This document shows, piece by piece, positions 25,601 to 36,774 of a DNA stretch of 41,321 bases; the first letter of the stretch is position 1, and each line of letters opens with the position of its first letter. The stretch covers positions 10,907 to 52,227 of the forward strand of contig NW_003148788.1 in NCBI RefSeq assembly GCF_000003605.2, in the 5' to 3' direction. The position numbers and the translations under genes were made by a program. Under the pieces are notes generated by a model, which was not told where the DNA came from, ran no database searches, and was given only the letters and a program-made list of their open reading frames with translations. The DNA is from Saccoglossus kowalevskii (lineage: Eukaryota > Hemichordata > Enteropneusta > Harrimaniidae).

Positions 25601-26891
25601 TTATACGTACTCGTCGCCGTACACGTATGATAAGCCGTCTCCCATTTCCGTAAATCGGTCACCATCTAACCAGATACCGTCTCCAAATCAAGTTTCGCCG
25701 AGGGAAAGCGCAACCCCGCCACCGCTGAGGCCCCTTATGATCGACATAACCCCATACGACATAGTGAATCGATCGTCGAAGAGTTCGCGAAAGGACTACG
25801 AACCGAGAAAACATCAAAACGAAGGTTTGGTGGAAACATTGATGCACCAACACGAGAAGTTGTTGCAGTCGACCCGTGACCCGAGGAACGTAAACAACCA
25901 ATCACAGTCTCCCAAGGATGCAGAAATTACAAACGACCAACAACCCAGAGATGCCAAATCAGCAAATCAACAATCAAAGTCCAGTAAACTTAAAGACAAA
26001 ACCGACCAATCACAAACACGTGATCTATCCTTGAAGATTAAAATTAAACAAGAGAAGTACAATGATGACGAGTACTTGAAGCAAGCGAAGGATGACTTTA
26101 TAAAGTTTTCCAATAATAGAGCATCGGAACAATTAGACAAATACCACGAAGAACTGATCAGACAGATGACTTTAAAACATTTTTATGAACACGTCAGTGC
26201 TTGGAACGCGGATTCACAGGGAATAAGAAACGATGTTCCTAGTTCTGTGCCGTGGCTCTTCAGCGCACAGAGAAACACTCCCGGCGCTCTTCGGAATGGT
26301 GGTTCACATAAAACTATCATGGACAACAGTCACCAGGTTGATGCCATAGCAAATTTACGTAGTATGCACCAGAATTTGTTCCCTGCCTACGGCATGCAGA
26401 CAGCGCCACCTCGTATGCACGCAACCGCCGTCAAAACAGCGCCAATTACGTTGATCACGAATAACGTCGCTTCTACTCCAAAGCAACATGTCCCTCCACA
26501 AGCAGCGCCACCACCGGTGACAGTTTTGCAACCATCGCATATACTCCGCCATTCGTTACAGCTTCCTACTCGAAGAGAACACGAATCCGTCGATCGAATC
26601 GAATCTGTGCAAGAGGACACCGGCCCATTAGATTTGTCAATGACTTCAAAGAAGCGCAAACTGTCAACAGGATACCCATCAGGGAAAATCCAGAGAAACT
26701 TTCGTTTCTCTAGGAAGCACAGTTTACCAAGTGACGAGGAGAAGCCACGGCGAGAAACAGAAGTTCTTCCAACTAACCTTGTTGTCAATCAAAACAGAAC
26801 TCAACAACCACTTTATAAACATAAAAACGTACCTTTCATATGGAGGGGGACGTGTGCTAAACCGAAAACAAGCGCTGTAAAAGCATCGTAA
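19605..26891 (+). CDS. Divergent homeobox transcription factor, 4 exons, Cdx-like homeodomain
   Basis: Exons are 19605 or 19677 to 19731, 23130-23237, 24462-24513 and 25223-26891 (stop TAA). Junction phases 1, 1 and 2 match, giving 627 residues from ATG 19677 or 651 from the in-frame ATG 19605; I cannot choose between them. The homeodomain is residues 70-130 (short form). R5, Y8, L16, Y20, W48, F49, Q50, N51 and R53 are all present, but with 61 residues because the loop after helix 1 is one longer. The stretch ITIEKKRYLARQLGLTERQ and NRRARDRRENKRK most resemble Cdx. An acidic block spans 159-183. A ProSerThr-rich and Gln-rich tail follows, with IKQE (346-349, a SUMO consensus), PLDLS (540-544) and a basic KKRK nuclear signal (548-551). 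It is presumably a sequence-specific nuclear regulator, possibly a repressor. Exons 1-3 rest on splice signals and phase only. No orthologue name is assigned. Confidence 0.85.
19732..25222 (+). other. Introns of the homeobox gene
   Basis: Intron 1 (19732-23129, 3.4 kb), intron 2 (23238-24461, 1.2 kb) and intron 3 (24514-25222, 0.7 kb) all start with GTAAG or GTGAG and end in pyrimidine-rich AG. Apart from a short (TA)n near 22986-23000, I see no transposon in them, unlike the DNA to their left. The absence of visible repeats could reflect regulatory constraint, which would need a comparison with related species. Confidence 0.6.
25223..25397 (+). other. Homeobox (helices 1-3) with one-residue loop insertion
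   Basis: The intron splits the codon of homeodomain position 3. Helix 1 runs from about SDIQKGILETAYIQN. The loop and start of helix 2 read WGFITIEKKRYLARQL, and the recognition helix is RQIKVWFQNRRARDRR. Between the position-20 aromatic (Tyr) and the 'ITI' of positions 26-28 there are six residues where ordinary homeodomains have five. TALE proteins have three extra residues here, so it is not TALE. Confidence 0.93.
26043..26054 (+). other. SUMOylation consensus IKQE
   Basis: Codons 346-349 (IKQE) fit the psi-K-x-E consensus and sit in a LysIle-rich strand, LSLKIKIKQEKY. Prediction only. Confidence 0.5.
26625..26639 (+). other. PLDLS motif (CtBP-binding type)
   Basis: Codons 540-544 of the homeobox protein (short form) spell PLDLS, the canonical PxDLS peptide bound by the CtBP co-repressor. 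It is flanked by GlyPro upstream context and a basic KKRK cluster four residues later, as in many CtBP partners. Confidence 0.7.
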
Positions 26892-29126
26892 CCGAACAAA
26901 AACAAACATTTGCTTGTTTTATTGAATTTACAAATTTGTTATTTGCAGTGTTGTATTTATTTATAACTGCGTCCGCCATTGCTTGTGTATTATTCGCTTT
27001 TGATGCGATAAGTTTTCATAGATAGTCAATGACATCATGTTATTGCTACCATGTTAGTTTCTCGTTCATCGTTCATGAGTTGTTTGTTTGTTTGTTTGCA
27101 ATCTGTATTTTTGAGCACTATTTATTTTCTTAATACGTGTTATTTTATTGTTCAGTTTTTTTTCTTTATATATTATTTTGTTCGTAAAGCTTCAACCCAT
27201 AAAGTACATATTACCTGACACTGACGATGTCGGACGACAGAAGTGACCAATCGTTTTTTAATTGACAGACGTTAGTTTGTGCCCACTGCCAAATACGCTG
27301 ATTTTAAAAAATATTAGCAAAATGTGACGAAGTGCCAATTTTTTTTTTTTAATTTAATTGACACGTAATGAAAAGATAATTCTCACCGATAGTGCTTTAC
27401 ATCATGGAAATCCATGGTAACAGGAATATGTTATATATGAAATTTCAAAAAAAAAACCATAAATATTTTTGTTTAGAATTTTTAATAAATATTCCATGCG
27501 TATTTAAACCTAACTCAAGGCGTGTATTTAATCTGAAGTTGATTTTTTCTCTCACGATCCTGTTGACGAGTTTGTGAAAATGCCCTTCTTATTAATATTT
27601 CACAAATTTGAACAATGTTACTCAAAGTCGGCCTACATTGTTATTAACACGTAAAGTTCTATTTATTTAAGATGGCATATCACTGTAAAAGGTCAGGTAA
27701 TCTACATTTATACTATGACACGTGCCTTGTGACGTCATGGGGAAACCCCTTAACTATGTCCCCGAAGTGCTCTGAGTCCTACAAAATACAGTTTAACCGT
27801 CATCTTTCACAAAATAAAACACAATTTTTTTCACAAAACTCGACCAAAATCTGTAGCCTATGGGAAATTATATTTCAATATATGTAAATAAGCAAAATGT
27901 GTCAATTTTGGCGGAAAAAATAATGGCTCCCAATACGGGTCACGTTTTAAACGAGTCCGCCCCACCAGACGACTTCGTTTCATACTTTGTTCGAACGGGA
28001 GCCAACAAAATATTGTACAGTCAAAAATGTGTACTAACCACTCAAATACTTTACAGACAGACAGTTTTTATATGACGGTGTACAAACAATTACAATAATT
28101 TCCCAGTTTTAGGGACAATTCTCAACTTATATTTAAAGGCGGGGAATAATAAGTATATGCTTGATAGGTCTGTGTAGAGACTAAATTGTAAAACAACACT
28201 AAACATGTATACACAGGTTCATTAACTAAAGCGAAGTCAAAAACAACAGTCACTGGTCACGTTAGACAGGTGGCCTTTTTATACAGGTAACTGTATATGG
28301 CCACTATGGGCAGGTGGTTTTTTATAAAATTATGGTCACCAACACTGGTTATAATACGGTTACTAGTTACTTTTTAGTAACCAAGGTTTGACTCACTGTT
28401 ACCAGTATTTGTTTTTATATTTGCCGAGGGATTTTTCAGCCATGATAATAAGTTACAGCAGGACAATATACAAAGTGGACCAATTGCATTATGGGAGATT
28501 GTCGCAAGCCCACTGACTGAGCATACGAATGAGGTTTTCCCACGTTAAAATTGCAACTAGTTTTTACTCATCCTATTTTCCCAAAGTTTCATTGTAACAA
28601 CAACATCTCCGCATTTATTTACTAAAAAGGGTAGTTTATTTAGTGAAACGTTTTGTCCATAAAGTCATGTGCCATGTTTTTATTTTTTTAAATTAATTCA
28701 TACATCGGACCCCTTTGAATTTAGTCAGATAATTACTAGACTAACTATAATATTATTTGTGGTTCGGATGTTACCAATTGACGTATTTGATGCTGATGCT
28801 AGTGCAAAGTAATTCTTTTCGTAGCCATGTGTAATGCAACAATATAAAGTACTTTCATTCCGTGGCGGGAGACTCCATTTTTGTACTGGGAATGAACATA
28901 CCCCACTTTCTGTACAAGTGCTACATCATATATTCGTATATACATATATACATAGGTTTTGTCATAATTCCTCTAGATTTACTATAGTTTTCTTTGTAAA
29001 TTGACGCATAATTTTAGTCACATGCACGGGTGTGTATGAATACAAATTCTCAGTCACGTGGTCGGCCTACCTTCTTTGTAATATGAGTTTCCGCATTTAT
29101 GAATATTAATATCCAGAAGTTGCTAA
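26892..29126. other. Homeobox 3' UTR and intergenic DNA
   Basis: After the stop there is a (TTTG)n tract near 27082-27097 and a candidate AATAAA at 27484-27489, about 590 nt downstream. The rest is AT-rich. An ATG in good context at 27922 opens 51 codons but shows no family resemblance or clear donor, so I do not call it. A short inverted repeat (GGTTACTA...TAGTAACC) lies at 28359-28382. Confidence 0.5.
27484..27489 (+). promoter_or_regulatory. Candidate polyadenylation signal of the homeobox gene
   Basis: The first AATAAA I find on the plus strand downstream of the stop at 26891. Confidence 0.35.
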
Positions 29127-32100
29127 GAACAGCATTGTCTGTTGCATACTGGTAAATACGTCATTCTGGAGTCTTGTCATAGGATTGACTACAACCCGAC
29201 TATTTTGACACCCTCTGCCGTACAGTACATATCCAGCGGTACCTCCCTCGTAGACAAAATGGACAAAGAGAAGCAAAAAGCAGTAGTATCGAACTACTTC
29301 GGGTGTACCAAACAGGTGAGTCAAGTCATGGAGCTCCATGATCAAGTCAACGCGACCGAGTAATTTTAAACATCAATAGTATTTACAAGTATTCGAGTTT
29401 ACATACGACAAGCCAAGCAGTCAGTCCAATTCTGACTTCCATAAACGGCTTCCCACCCCGATGTTTTTAAATCTGAAATGAAGTAACTTGTATCAATTTA
29501 AAACGAGATCGAAATCTTCGGAATAATATTTAGTAGTAACAGCGAAAACATGCATTTCTTTCCGTTGACGTATCCTCAAAAAACTATTACTAGTATTTAC
29601 CACCATGAAAAAAAAATAAAGCATCACAGTCGTCGCGTCGTGTTCAATATGGGTTCCATGCGACGTTTGCAACGCATTGAAAACAAACTTTGTTTATTTA
29701 CAATAAATTCGAAATTTGTCGCTTTGATTGGCGATTACCTATATTTTTATTTATGCATCTGCTCGGAAGAAGTTACGCCGACGTATAAGTCTTTTAGAGG
29801 CGCGCCGAAGTATGGCGGCCATTCAATTATGGACACAATGTTTCGGTTCACTATATATTTAAGTCTTCTGCGTACTTTTTCATTTCTTTATATGTATTTG
29901 GCGCCATCGAGAACTAATTGTTGACAGTTTTTGGCCATGTTAAATATCATACTAATACATATGTATAATAATGTGACCGAAATATGTCATTGAAACGTTA
30001 AGTTGACCATGGCACTCAATTTCAGTTTAGAACCCGAATTCACTTACAAACTCGCTGCGGATGTTTATGTTCTACGTCTACGACTGTTTTTTTTACGCCA
30101 GCGTAAAATCCATCTTCATCTTAAAACCCATCAACACCGGCGTAACTTGTTCACATATGTCGGTATAAAGGAACACAAAAAGCAGATTTTAACACGCTAT
30201 TAGTTCACTACGAGAAAATATAAATAAATAAAAGACATGGAGAGTTGCGGTTGCCGCCTTGGCAGGAGGAGGGGCATCACAAAGGTGCACACTAGATATT
30301 ATTTGTATTGAGCAGGTTTATAAATCCCACAACGACACTTGCATCACTCGAGAAGTGTCATTTAGAACAAGTCTCCTCATTGTCGTCGAGTGAATCGTAT
30401 ACCTTTTCTGAATACAAGCCCCCTCCGGCGAAGAATGAAATATCCATTCCCCCAACATTTCCTCCTTTCCTGCTCCCATCATTCATATTTAATTATCGTA
30501 ATATCCGGTTTAAATTGTTGTCACGTGACGTGACTTTTGTACAAGCTGTATAGTGCACAGAAAGCAGGTGCATGGCGCTGATTTATGGGGTGAAGTTCTC
30601 GGGTTGTTATGGTAACATTTTGTTTATTTGTCTTACTCCTGGCGCTCATAAAAGAAGGCTGGTAGTGAGTATTTCTGAAGTTGACAAAACCATTTAAAGA
30701 GATAAAACTACCTTCGTTCTAACATTATGTTGAGTGTGTATGGAAACGAGGGCGGTTGCCATGAGATTGTCACGACAACAATCAATGCAGAAAACTACTA
30801 TTACGCACGTGATGTGTGCAGCTGAAATCTACCGGAAGGGCGGGGTCAAATATTCACGCGTAATGCCATACAGGTCGCGGATGTTATTTAGCTAGTTTAT
30901 ATTTAGTATGTATGGTAGTAGGTGAGAGGCCAAGACGATCTCGTGATAGAACACAGGTTATCTATTATATTGTTGTCAGAATGACAGGTTTATATTTCGA
31001 AGGATCTTATATGTATTTGTATACGTATGTGATTCTTACCCGAAGGTTTCAGCTAGAGAGGTGGTGAGGCGAAATGAATATTAACGCTATCAGATCGATA
31101 TAAATACTTTTCTTTGCAGCATACGAGGCATTTGTTGTACGACCAGTTATTCCACACAACGGAAGGGTATGAAAACAAAAGACGACGTGACGACAGAACG
31201 TCAGCACACAGAGCCGATGTTGGCGAAGAGGTGGGTGGCGTATATGGAATATGATGGGGGTACAGCAGGGTTTGCGTTAGGGTCTCGGCAAGACGAGTCC
31301 CACTTAACAAATTTTAAGAAATTGAAATTTGAGCCTGGATAACTTTATTAGACTCAAGTGGAACCCAGCTTGCCTGAAAAAACTGGGTCCCTCTTCAATA
31401 ATTGGAGCTGTTAGAGTCCGGGAAGCAAAATATGGGGTTAACGCAATCCCTGAGTACATGTTTGAAATTAAAGCGGGAAGGTCGTCACCTGCGCATGCGC
31501 GGGAATTGAGTCCCAAGCGACGATAACAACAAATTCTAAAAACGCAAAGGCTAATGGGTAGACATTTGCTTATAAACAATGACACGCTTGGCCATCTGAC
31601 GCATGCGCAGGTGGCGACTCCCCCGCTTTAAAGTTGTTTTCACAGTTATCAAATTTACTAGCCCATAACTAACCCAGTCAATTCAAATCGGAAACGAGAG
31701 GTTGGTTAATCGAATAACATTAGAACTTACGTCATTGTGCACTGTGCTAGTTGAGCGGCTGGATTGACTCAACTGCCATTGAAATTTATAAATACTAGTA
31801 TTTATTTATTTATTAACACATACTCATTCCCCGGAGGGAATGGCAATGGTTATAAAGATGAAGGAAATGCCTTTGTTGCGCCGAGTGCTATAACATGTAT
31901 ATCATGATTGACGTAGAGGCACCCTCACAGACTCCCATTCCCGACTCGCAATAAATCCGACCGGAAGAGGCACGTGTTTGGAACATATTTTAGCATACAT
32001 TTCTAGTGTATGTACATATACCGCCTTCAGTTACGTCAAAACGATTTACCATTTCCAACAAAGGTGATAAAGTATTCAGTTTCCGGCACAGTGCTGTTGT

Positions 32101-32790
32101 TGGACCAGTGCCCGGCGATTTGGTCTGAGACACCGTTATTTTAAGAGTTGGTTGCCTCTTCGCAAAGTTTAATTATAGCACGATCCATATTTCAAACTCG
32201 ATGGTGTCGATAGTTTTTGTTCGACTTGTACAATTCCAATATTTTAACATTGATGTATAGCGTACTAAAATAATGTTCAGAAATATAAAACAAATGTACA
32301 TAAAGAATCTTGCAAGTTGTCGCGTGCCTTTGGAAAGTTTCGCCATAGATGGCGCTCTTCGTCACTATTTACTTGTTTCCGCTGCAATTAGCTAGCAAGA
32401 CTACTAGTATTTATACGCCGGCCAACTGAAAACCCCTGAATGAAACAAGTACTCTGAAAACTTGTAATCGAATCAATCATACTAAGTTGACCCAGTGGAA
32501 TATTTATTGTACACGTGTTATTTCACTTACTAGTATACGGTTTTTATCAGGCCTTCCTAAGCAAAACTTTGGGTTGCCCTGATTTTATATAATTATATGC
32601 TAATTTATGTGCATTGCAGGAGAGACAGCGGGCAGTGCCCATGTTGACGAATTCAATCTATGGTAAACATAAACCATTAGTGAAGGACACACCGGAAAAG
32701 AAAAATCAGCGAGAAACCGTGATCGGCGACAAGGACTTCTACAGACCAAACGGGAGTAACATTCCTTTCGGAGACGCTATACTGCATTGA
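29127..32790 (+). CDS. CFAP90: CFAP90 (C5orf49-like) ciliary microtubule protein, 3 exons seen, 5' end open
   Basis: Exons are about 29127 (or 29183, after an AG) to 29315, then 31120-31230 (37 codons) and 32620-32790 (56 codons plus TGA). Donors and acceptors are canonical and both junctions are phase 0. The human protein is about 147 residues. Shared features in order are SA-x-x-YI in the first exon (SAVQYI here), LYD-x-x-F, a YxxKxxRDDRxxA block (YENKRRRDDRTSA), acidic EEE across the second junction, RAVPMLTNSIYGKH, and FYRPN near the end. CFAP90 is a small protein reported inside the doublet microtubules of motile cilia. I compared it with the human protein from memory. The first exon has no ATG upstream of the SAVQYI segment in frame, so a start exon must lie further left (or ATG 29262 is used, which would drop that segment). 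Confidence 0.8.
29316..31119 (+). other. CFAP90: CFAP90 intron 1
   Basis: 1.8 kb between a GTGAGT donor and a 'cttttctttgcag' acceptor. An open stretch at 30308-30553 follows an AG but does not fit the phase 0 junctions without meeting a stop. I treat it as intron sequence. Confidence 0.65.
31231..32619 (+). other. CFAP90: CFAP90 intron 2, containing a MITE
   Basis: 1.4 kb from GTGGGT to 'atgtgcattgcag'. It contains the family 1 element at 31468-31631; otherwise nothing recognised. Confidence 0.75.
31468..31631. mobile_element. TTAA-flanked MITE, family 1, copy B (inside CFAP90 intron 2)
   Basis: The body is 31472-31627 (156 bp) between TTAA at 31468-31471 and TTAA at 31628-31631. The first about 30 bp (AGCGGGAAGGTCGTCACC, then TGCGCATGCGC) and the last about 30 bp are inverted copies with only a few mismatches, so this is the better preserved copy. 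The interior matches copy A (7368-7511) over 'agtcccaagcgacgataaca' and 'acgcaaaggctaatgggtag' (the last with changes). The left terminus contains an exact NRF-1-type consensus, TGCGCATGCGCG (31490-31501). Confidence 0.85.
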
Positions 32791-33524
32791 AAAAAACAAA
32801 GTCAAGTGTATTAGACACCATAGCGGGCGCCTTCCTGAAGACGTTATAGGTGTGCACGACAGGGGCCTGTTTGCACGTGTTTCCGGGGGTACGATTGTTT
32901 CCCTTTGGATATATAGCCACAATAACTTGAGTACTGGATTCAAATAACTAGTTCGCTCCAATTTTTTGTACACGTTTTCCGATTTTTCACCGCTATAAAA
33001 CTACGCTAAAAGGAAACAACTTCACAGTTTTCCCCGACAGTTTTTGGCGACTTTAGAACTGAAGACAATAATGAGAACAGTCGTTTGGGGTCTGAAAATG
33101 CAAATATGTACAAGTATTTAGTACTGGTCAAATTATTCTGATGTTCAGTCCACCAGGTGACAAAGCTAGGGGTAGTGGCTTAACATCAAGCATTAAGAAA
33201 ACATCCAAATATCCGGTTATGTATCGGGGCCATCACAATCATAAATGTAATGGACATTGGACCATAGATCCTCTATGATTGGACGTACTCTAACTTAATC
33301 GGCATAGAGTTTCATAGTTTAGCGGAGTAATGACTAAAAGTTTGCTTCCATACACTGAGATTGGCTTTGGGAACAAAGCAATCTTGCCGATACGCTGATT
33401 GAGTCGCATGCATGCACATTTCATGACAAAAAAATTGAAAAAGATGCAGGTGCATCACAAGTCTTACATCTAAACAGTAACATAGAATATACCCTGCGTG
33501 ACTGATACAGCGTACAATTCTGAA
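32791..33524. other. CFAP90 3' flank
   Basis: I find no AATAAA between the stop and the TTAA element at 33525. The first one is inside that element, at 33578-33583. No other feature. Confidence 0.4.
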
Positions 33525-34087
33525 TTAAGGTAGAAGCCTACTCATAAATTAAAAAACGCAGAGTTTATTCATTTTGCAATAAATTGTACTCCAAGGCAAT
33601 ATAAGGATATTGACGTAAAAAAAGTTGGGTGTCACCAGCCTTTTTTTCGAGAAATTGATGGTTTAATTTTAGTGGAAAATCGCCATTTTGACACTATTAT
33701 AACGCTTTTACCACAGGTTTCTATGGCAGAGATATTATGCAATATCTCAAAATCTAGCCTGGTGACATAGGCTGAAAAAAATCATATATTGTTAATGATG
33801 GAGTACTTTTTGTTGTTCTGAATTATTTAAAAAATCTGGGTTTTAAAAAGTGTCAAAAAATGCAGTTTTTCTTTAACATTGTGTTCTATGGAAATGTTCT
33901 AAAAATAGCAATTTTCAGGAAATATTAGGACGCGTTTCTCAAAAAGCATAACTGTAACACACAAAATAATCCTATTTCATTGTACCATGAGACATTAGCT
34001 TCATGATTGTACATAATAAACTAATGAACATTGTCATGCGATTTATGACCATTTTTTTCAAAAATTATGACTAGGCTTCTACCTTAA
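33525..34087 (+). mobile_element. TTAA-flanked MITE, family 2, copy B
   Basis: The body is 33529-34083 (555 bp). It is bounded by TTAA at 33525-33528 and 34084-34087, with perfect 12-bp inverted ends GGTAGAAGCCTA and TAGGCTTCTACC. It is longer and has better ends than copy A (7516-7920), which is in the opposite orientation. No ORF of note; it contains AATAAA at 33578-33583. Probably mobilised by a piggyBac-type enzyme encoded elsewhere. Confidence 0.85.
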
Positions 34088-36774
34088 CAGAATGGTGAAA
34101 TCGAAAGGTAAATCAGAAAGCAAACAAAGAGTTCTCTTCTGTAGAACATACACATTGTATCAAGATCCGTTTTTATTGTATTTCCCCGAACAACACAATA
34201 CTGGTACAATACATATAGTCGAAATGACACCGTGGTAAAAGAACAACTCGACAATCAGTGGCGATATCCGTACATGACATGCAGGTTACAATACGTTTCC
34301 ATAGGTTTTGATATACTAGTACATTCGACATCACCATTCCATCGCCATTCGAGGTTTCATCAAGTGTTAATCTAAAATAGAACTCGGATGTACCGTACAT
34401 GTGAATCAAATTACCCTAAATTAAATTTAAAAAATACAATACCTGGACGACTTTAGATATGTGCAAATACTTCCTTATAGCGAGAAGGGTTTGATGACGT
34501 TTTTGAATAAGCATTTTATGTCTGTTGTCTCATCCAGAACCGTAATTTAGCGTATATGATTCAAAAGACCAAGTAGAAGCACAGGTTCGAACAAATTGCA
34601 CAGTCATTATTTACATAATTACCACGCGACGACAAAAATGGCAAACCTTGTAATTGCGATTGCAAGAGCTCATTGAGGAATTTTCGGGTGAAATTTGCGC
34701 CATGCATTGCCCGTAATCAAGTCCATTGAAACGTGTCCCCGATAATCAAGACATATTCCACCGATTTCTATGCAGGTTTGTGTTTTTGTCCCCTAATTAT
34801 TGCATACTTGGCACTTTTAACAGACTATCATGCTTGTTATTATTGATGTTTAGTGGATTCAAAAATATTCCTGCAAGCAGAGACATGTGAATAATTCATA
34901 AAACAAAGTTCATGAGACAACAATCAGCGAAATACGTTGTAGAAGCGTCAGATCTTGAAATGTACTAACATACAACTGCATGACACACAGGCCAAAAGTA
35001 TAACACAAAATCGAAATCAACTAGATTGTTTTGATGGCATCCAAGTCTGCAGTCCAGGTTACCTTGTACTCTCTCTAATTGACAGTAAAAGTCTGCTATG
35101 GCTATACAATTCTGTAGTCCAGACAGGAATTTAGTCTAATATATGAGGCATGTAAAATGGCACTGACACGGTAGTATTGCAGTCATCAACCATACTGAAT
35201 CTACCCGATGGTAAATGCTTTATTCAGCAGTACAACTATTGGACAACGACGAGATAGGAAAGCTCAGTGGAGCCTGTCAAGATCTCCCTGTTGCTTGGTT
35301 TAACAGCAAGAAGTCGTCTCAGAGAATAACTTGTTTTCTTCTGGGATAAAAAAAAACTCGTCTTACTACCGTACTGCTGGTGGGGACATTCAATGAATGA
35401 AAACTAGTTGTTTTGCGTTTTCATATTTTCTTTTTAATTTTACAATATTTAAAACATGTACATGGTAAACAAAATCTCTTCATTAAACCTTTAACTACCC
35501 ATGTGAAAGAAAGTTTGCAGGTGTGAAAAATGTGTCAACAATATTTATTCTATTTAAACTTCAATAACATTTCACAGGGACACATATCTACAATATTTCA
35601 ATGCTACCCATGTGACCACAAGTTAGAACCAGCTGTCGGTTGCACGGTTATAAAATACACCATTCAAAAGTATATTGTGATTTTTACAGAATAGCGATAA
35701 ACCAACTTTACCAACGCATTGTAGGATACCAACATGTATTCATTCATGGAATTTTACGCAAAAAATAATAATTGGGAGTTGTATGTGCAGAGACCCCCCC
35801 CTCCTCCTCTAATGAAGAGATTACGTTTTTCATGCACTTGTCTTAATTATCCACGACATTACAAAACTCATCTGGTTATTCCTCATTGGTGTCCTTGCAC
35901 AATGACATTCACATCTGTGGTGTTTGTGCAATATTCATTTCACACAACAAGCGTGTGAGTGAGTGAGTGAGTGAGTGAGAATAAACAGATGATGTACAAT
36001 GTGTAATACTGTACATGATTCAATTTATTTAGATTTCTAAAATTAAAAATACAAAGCGTATTTTGGTCTCGGGGTAAGCAATGAGCAAAAATAGGATTAC
36101 AATCAGATAGCACACACATTAGGATGATAAAGATCTGTTCAATGTTTCGGCCTTATACCGATATCACAAGTCACGTTATAGACGTTCATAAATACTTGTA
36201 TGAAGTTCACAGGTGCTTGGATCAAGCATCCTCGTTAATCGCGAACTATGAATGTGACATTCCCAAAATAAACACCACATGTACTTTTGCACTGATGCAA
36301 ACTGCTTCCACAATTCTTTTATTGCGGGTGGTTGAGAAAGGGAGGAGGGGTAGGGGAGAAGTCAGAGACGTCAACAGTATTGTATTCAGAGTAAATGAGA
36401 CCCCTTGGCAATGACACAGATTTATGTAACATCAGATATATTGGTAATATACAATAAGAGATACAGCAGAAGTATTACATCTGTTCATAACGTGGTAGCA
36501 ATATATATATAATATACTACCAAAACTACACTTCATGATTGTGGGATTCATGATAACTTACGACAAAAAATAAAAAAAAAAGTAAAATCATGTTTTCTAA
36601 AGTTGAACTATTATCTGTCATATGATTAAAACCCCTTATTAGTTTGAAAACAAAATCACTTCTTATAATTGCATGAAGATTTCAATAATGTTGCAACCCA
36701 GTGCGACATTAGAATAGTGTCAAACAATTCTTATCTCTTGAGAATTTATGCAAATGAGTACACTGTTGTAGTTA
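34088..36774. other. Intergenic; (GTGA)n tract only
   Basis: Between the family 2 element and the 48-bp array I see a (GTGA)n microsatellite at 35955-35980 and AT-rich sequence. No supported gene on either strand. Confidence 0.5.
35955..35980. repeat. (GTGA)n microsatellite
   Basis: About six copies of the tetramer after 'gcgt'. Confidence 0.95.

Noticed and set aside
27672-27700. MAYHCKRS followed by GTAATC as a CFAP90 first exon
   Set aside because: The donor phase (1) does not fit any acceptor I can support at 29133 or 29183.
27922-28075. ATG in strong context opening 51 codons, considered as a CFAP90 first exon
   Set aside because: No convincing donor in the right phase and no similarity to the CFAP90 N-terminus.
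30308-30553. Open stretch after an AG in CFAP90 intron 1, with SerPro-rich peptide
   Set aside because: In the phase needed to join the phase 0 neighbours it meets a stop, no clear donor follows, and no family resemblance is seen.
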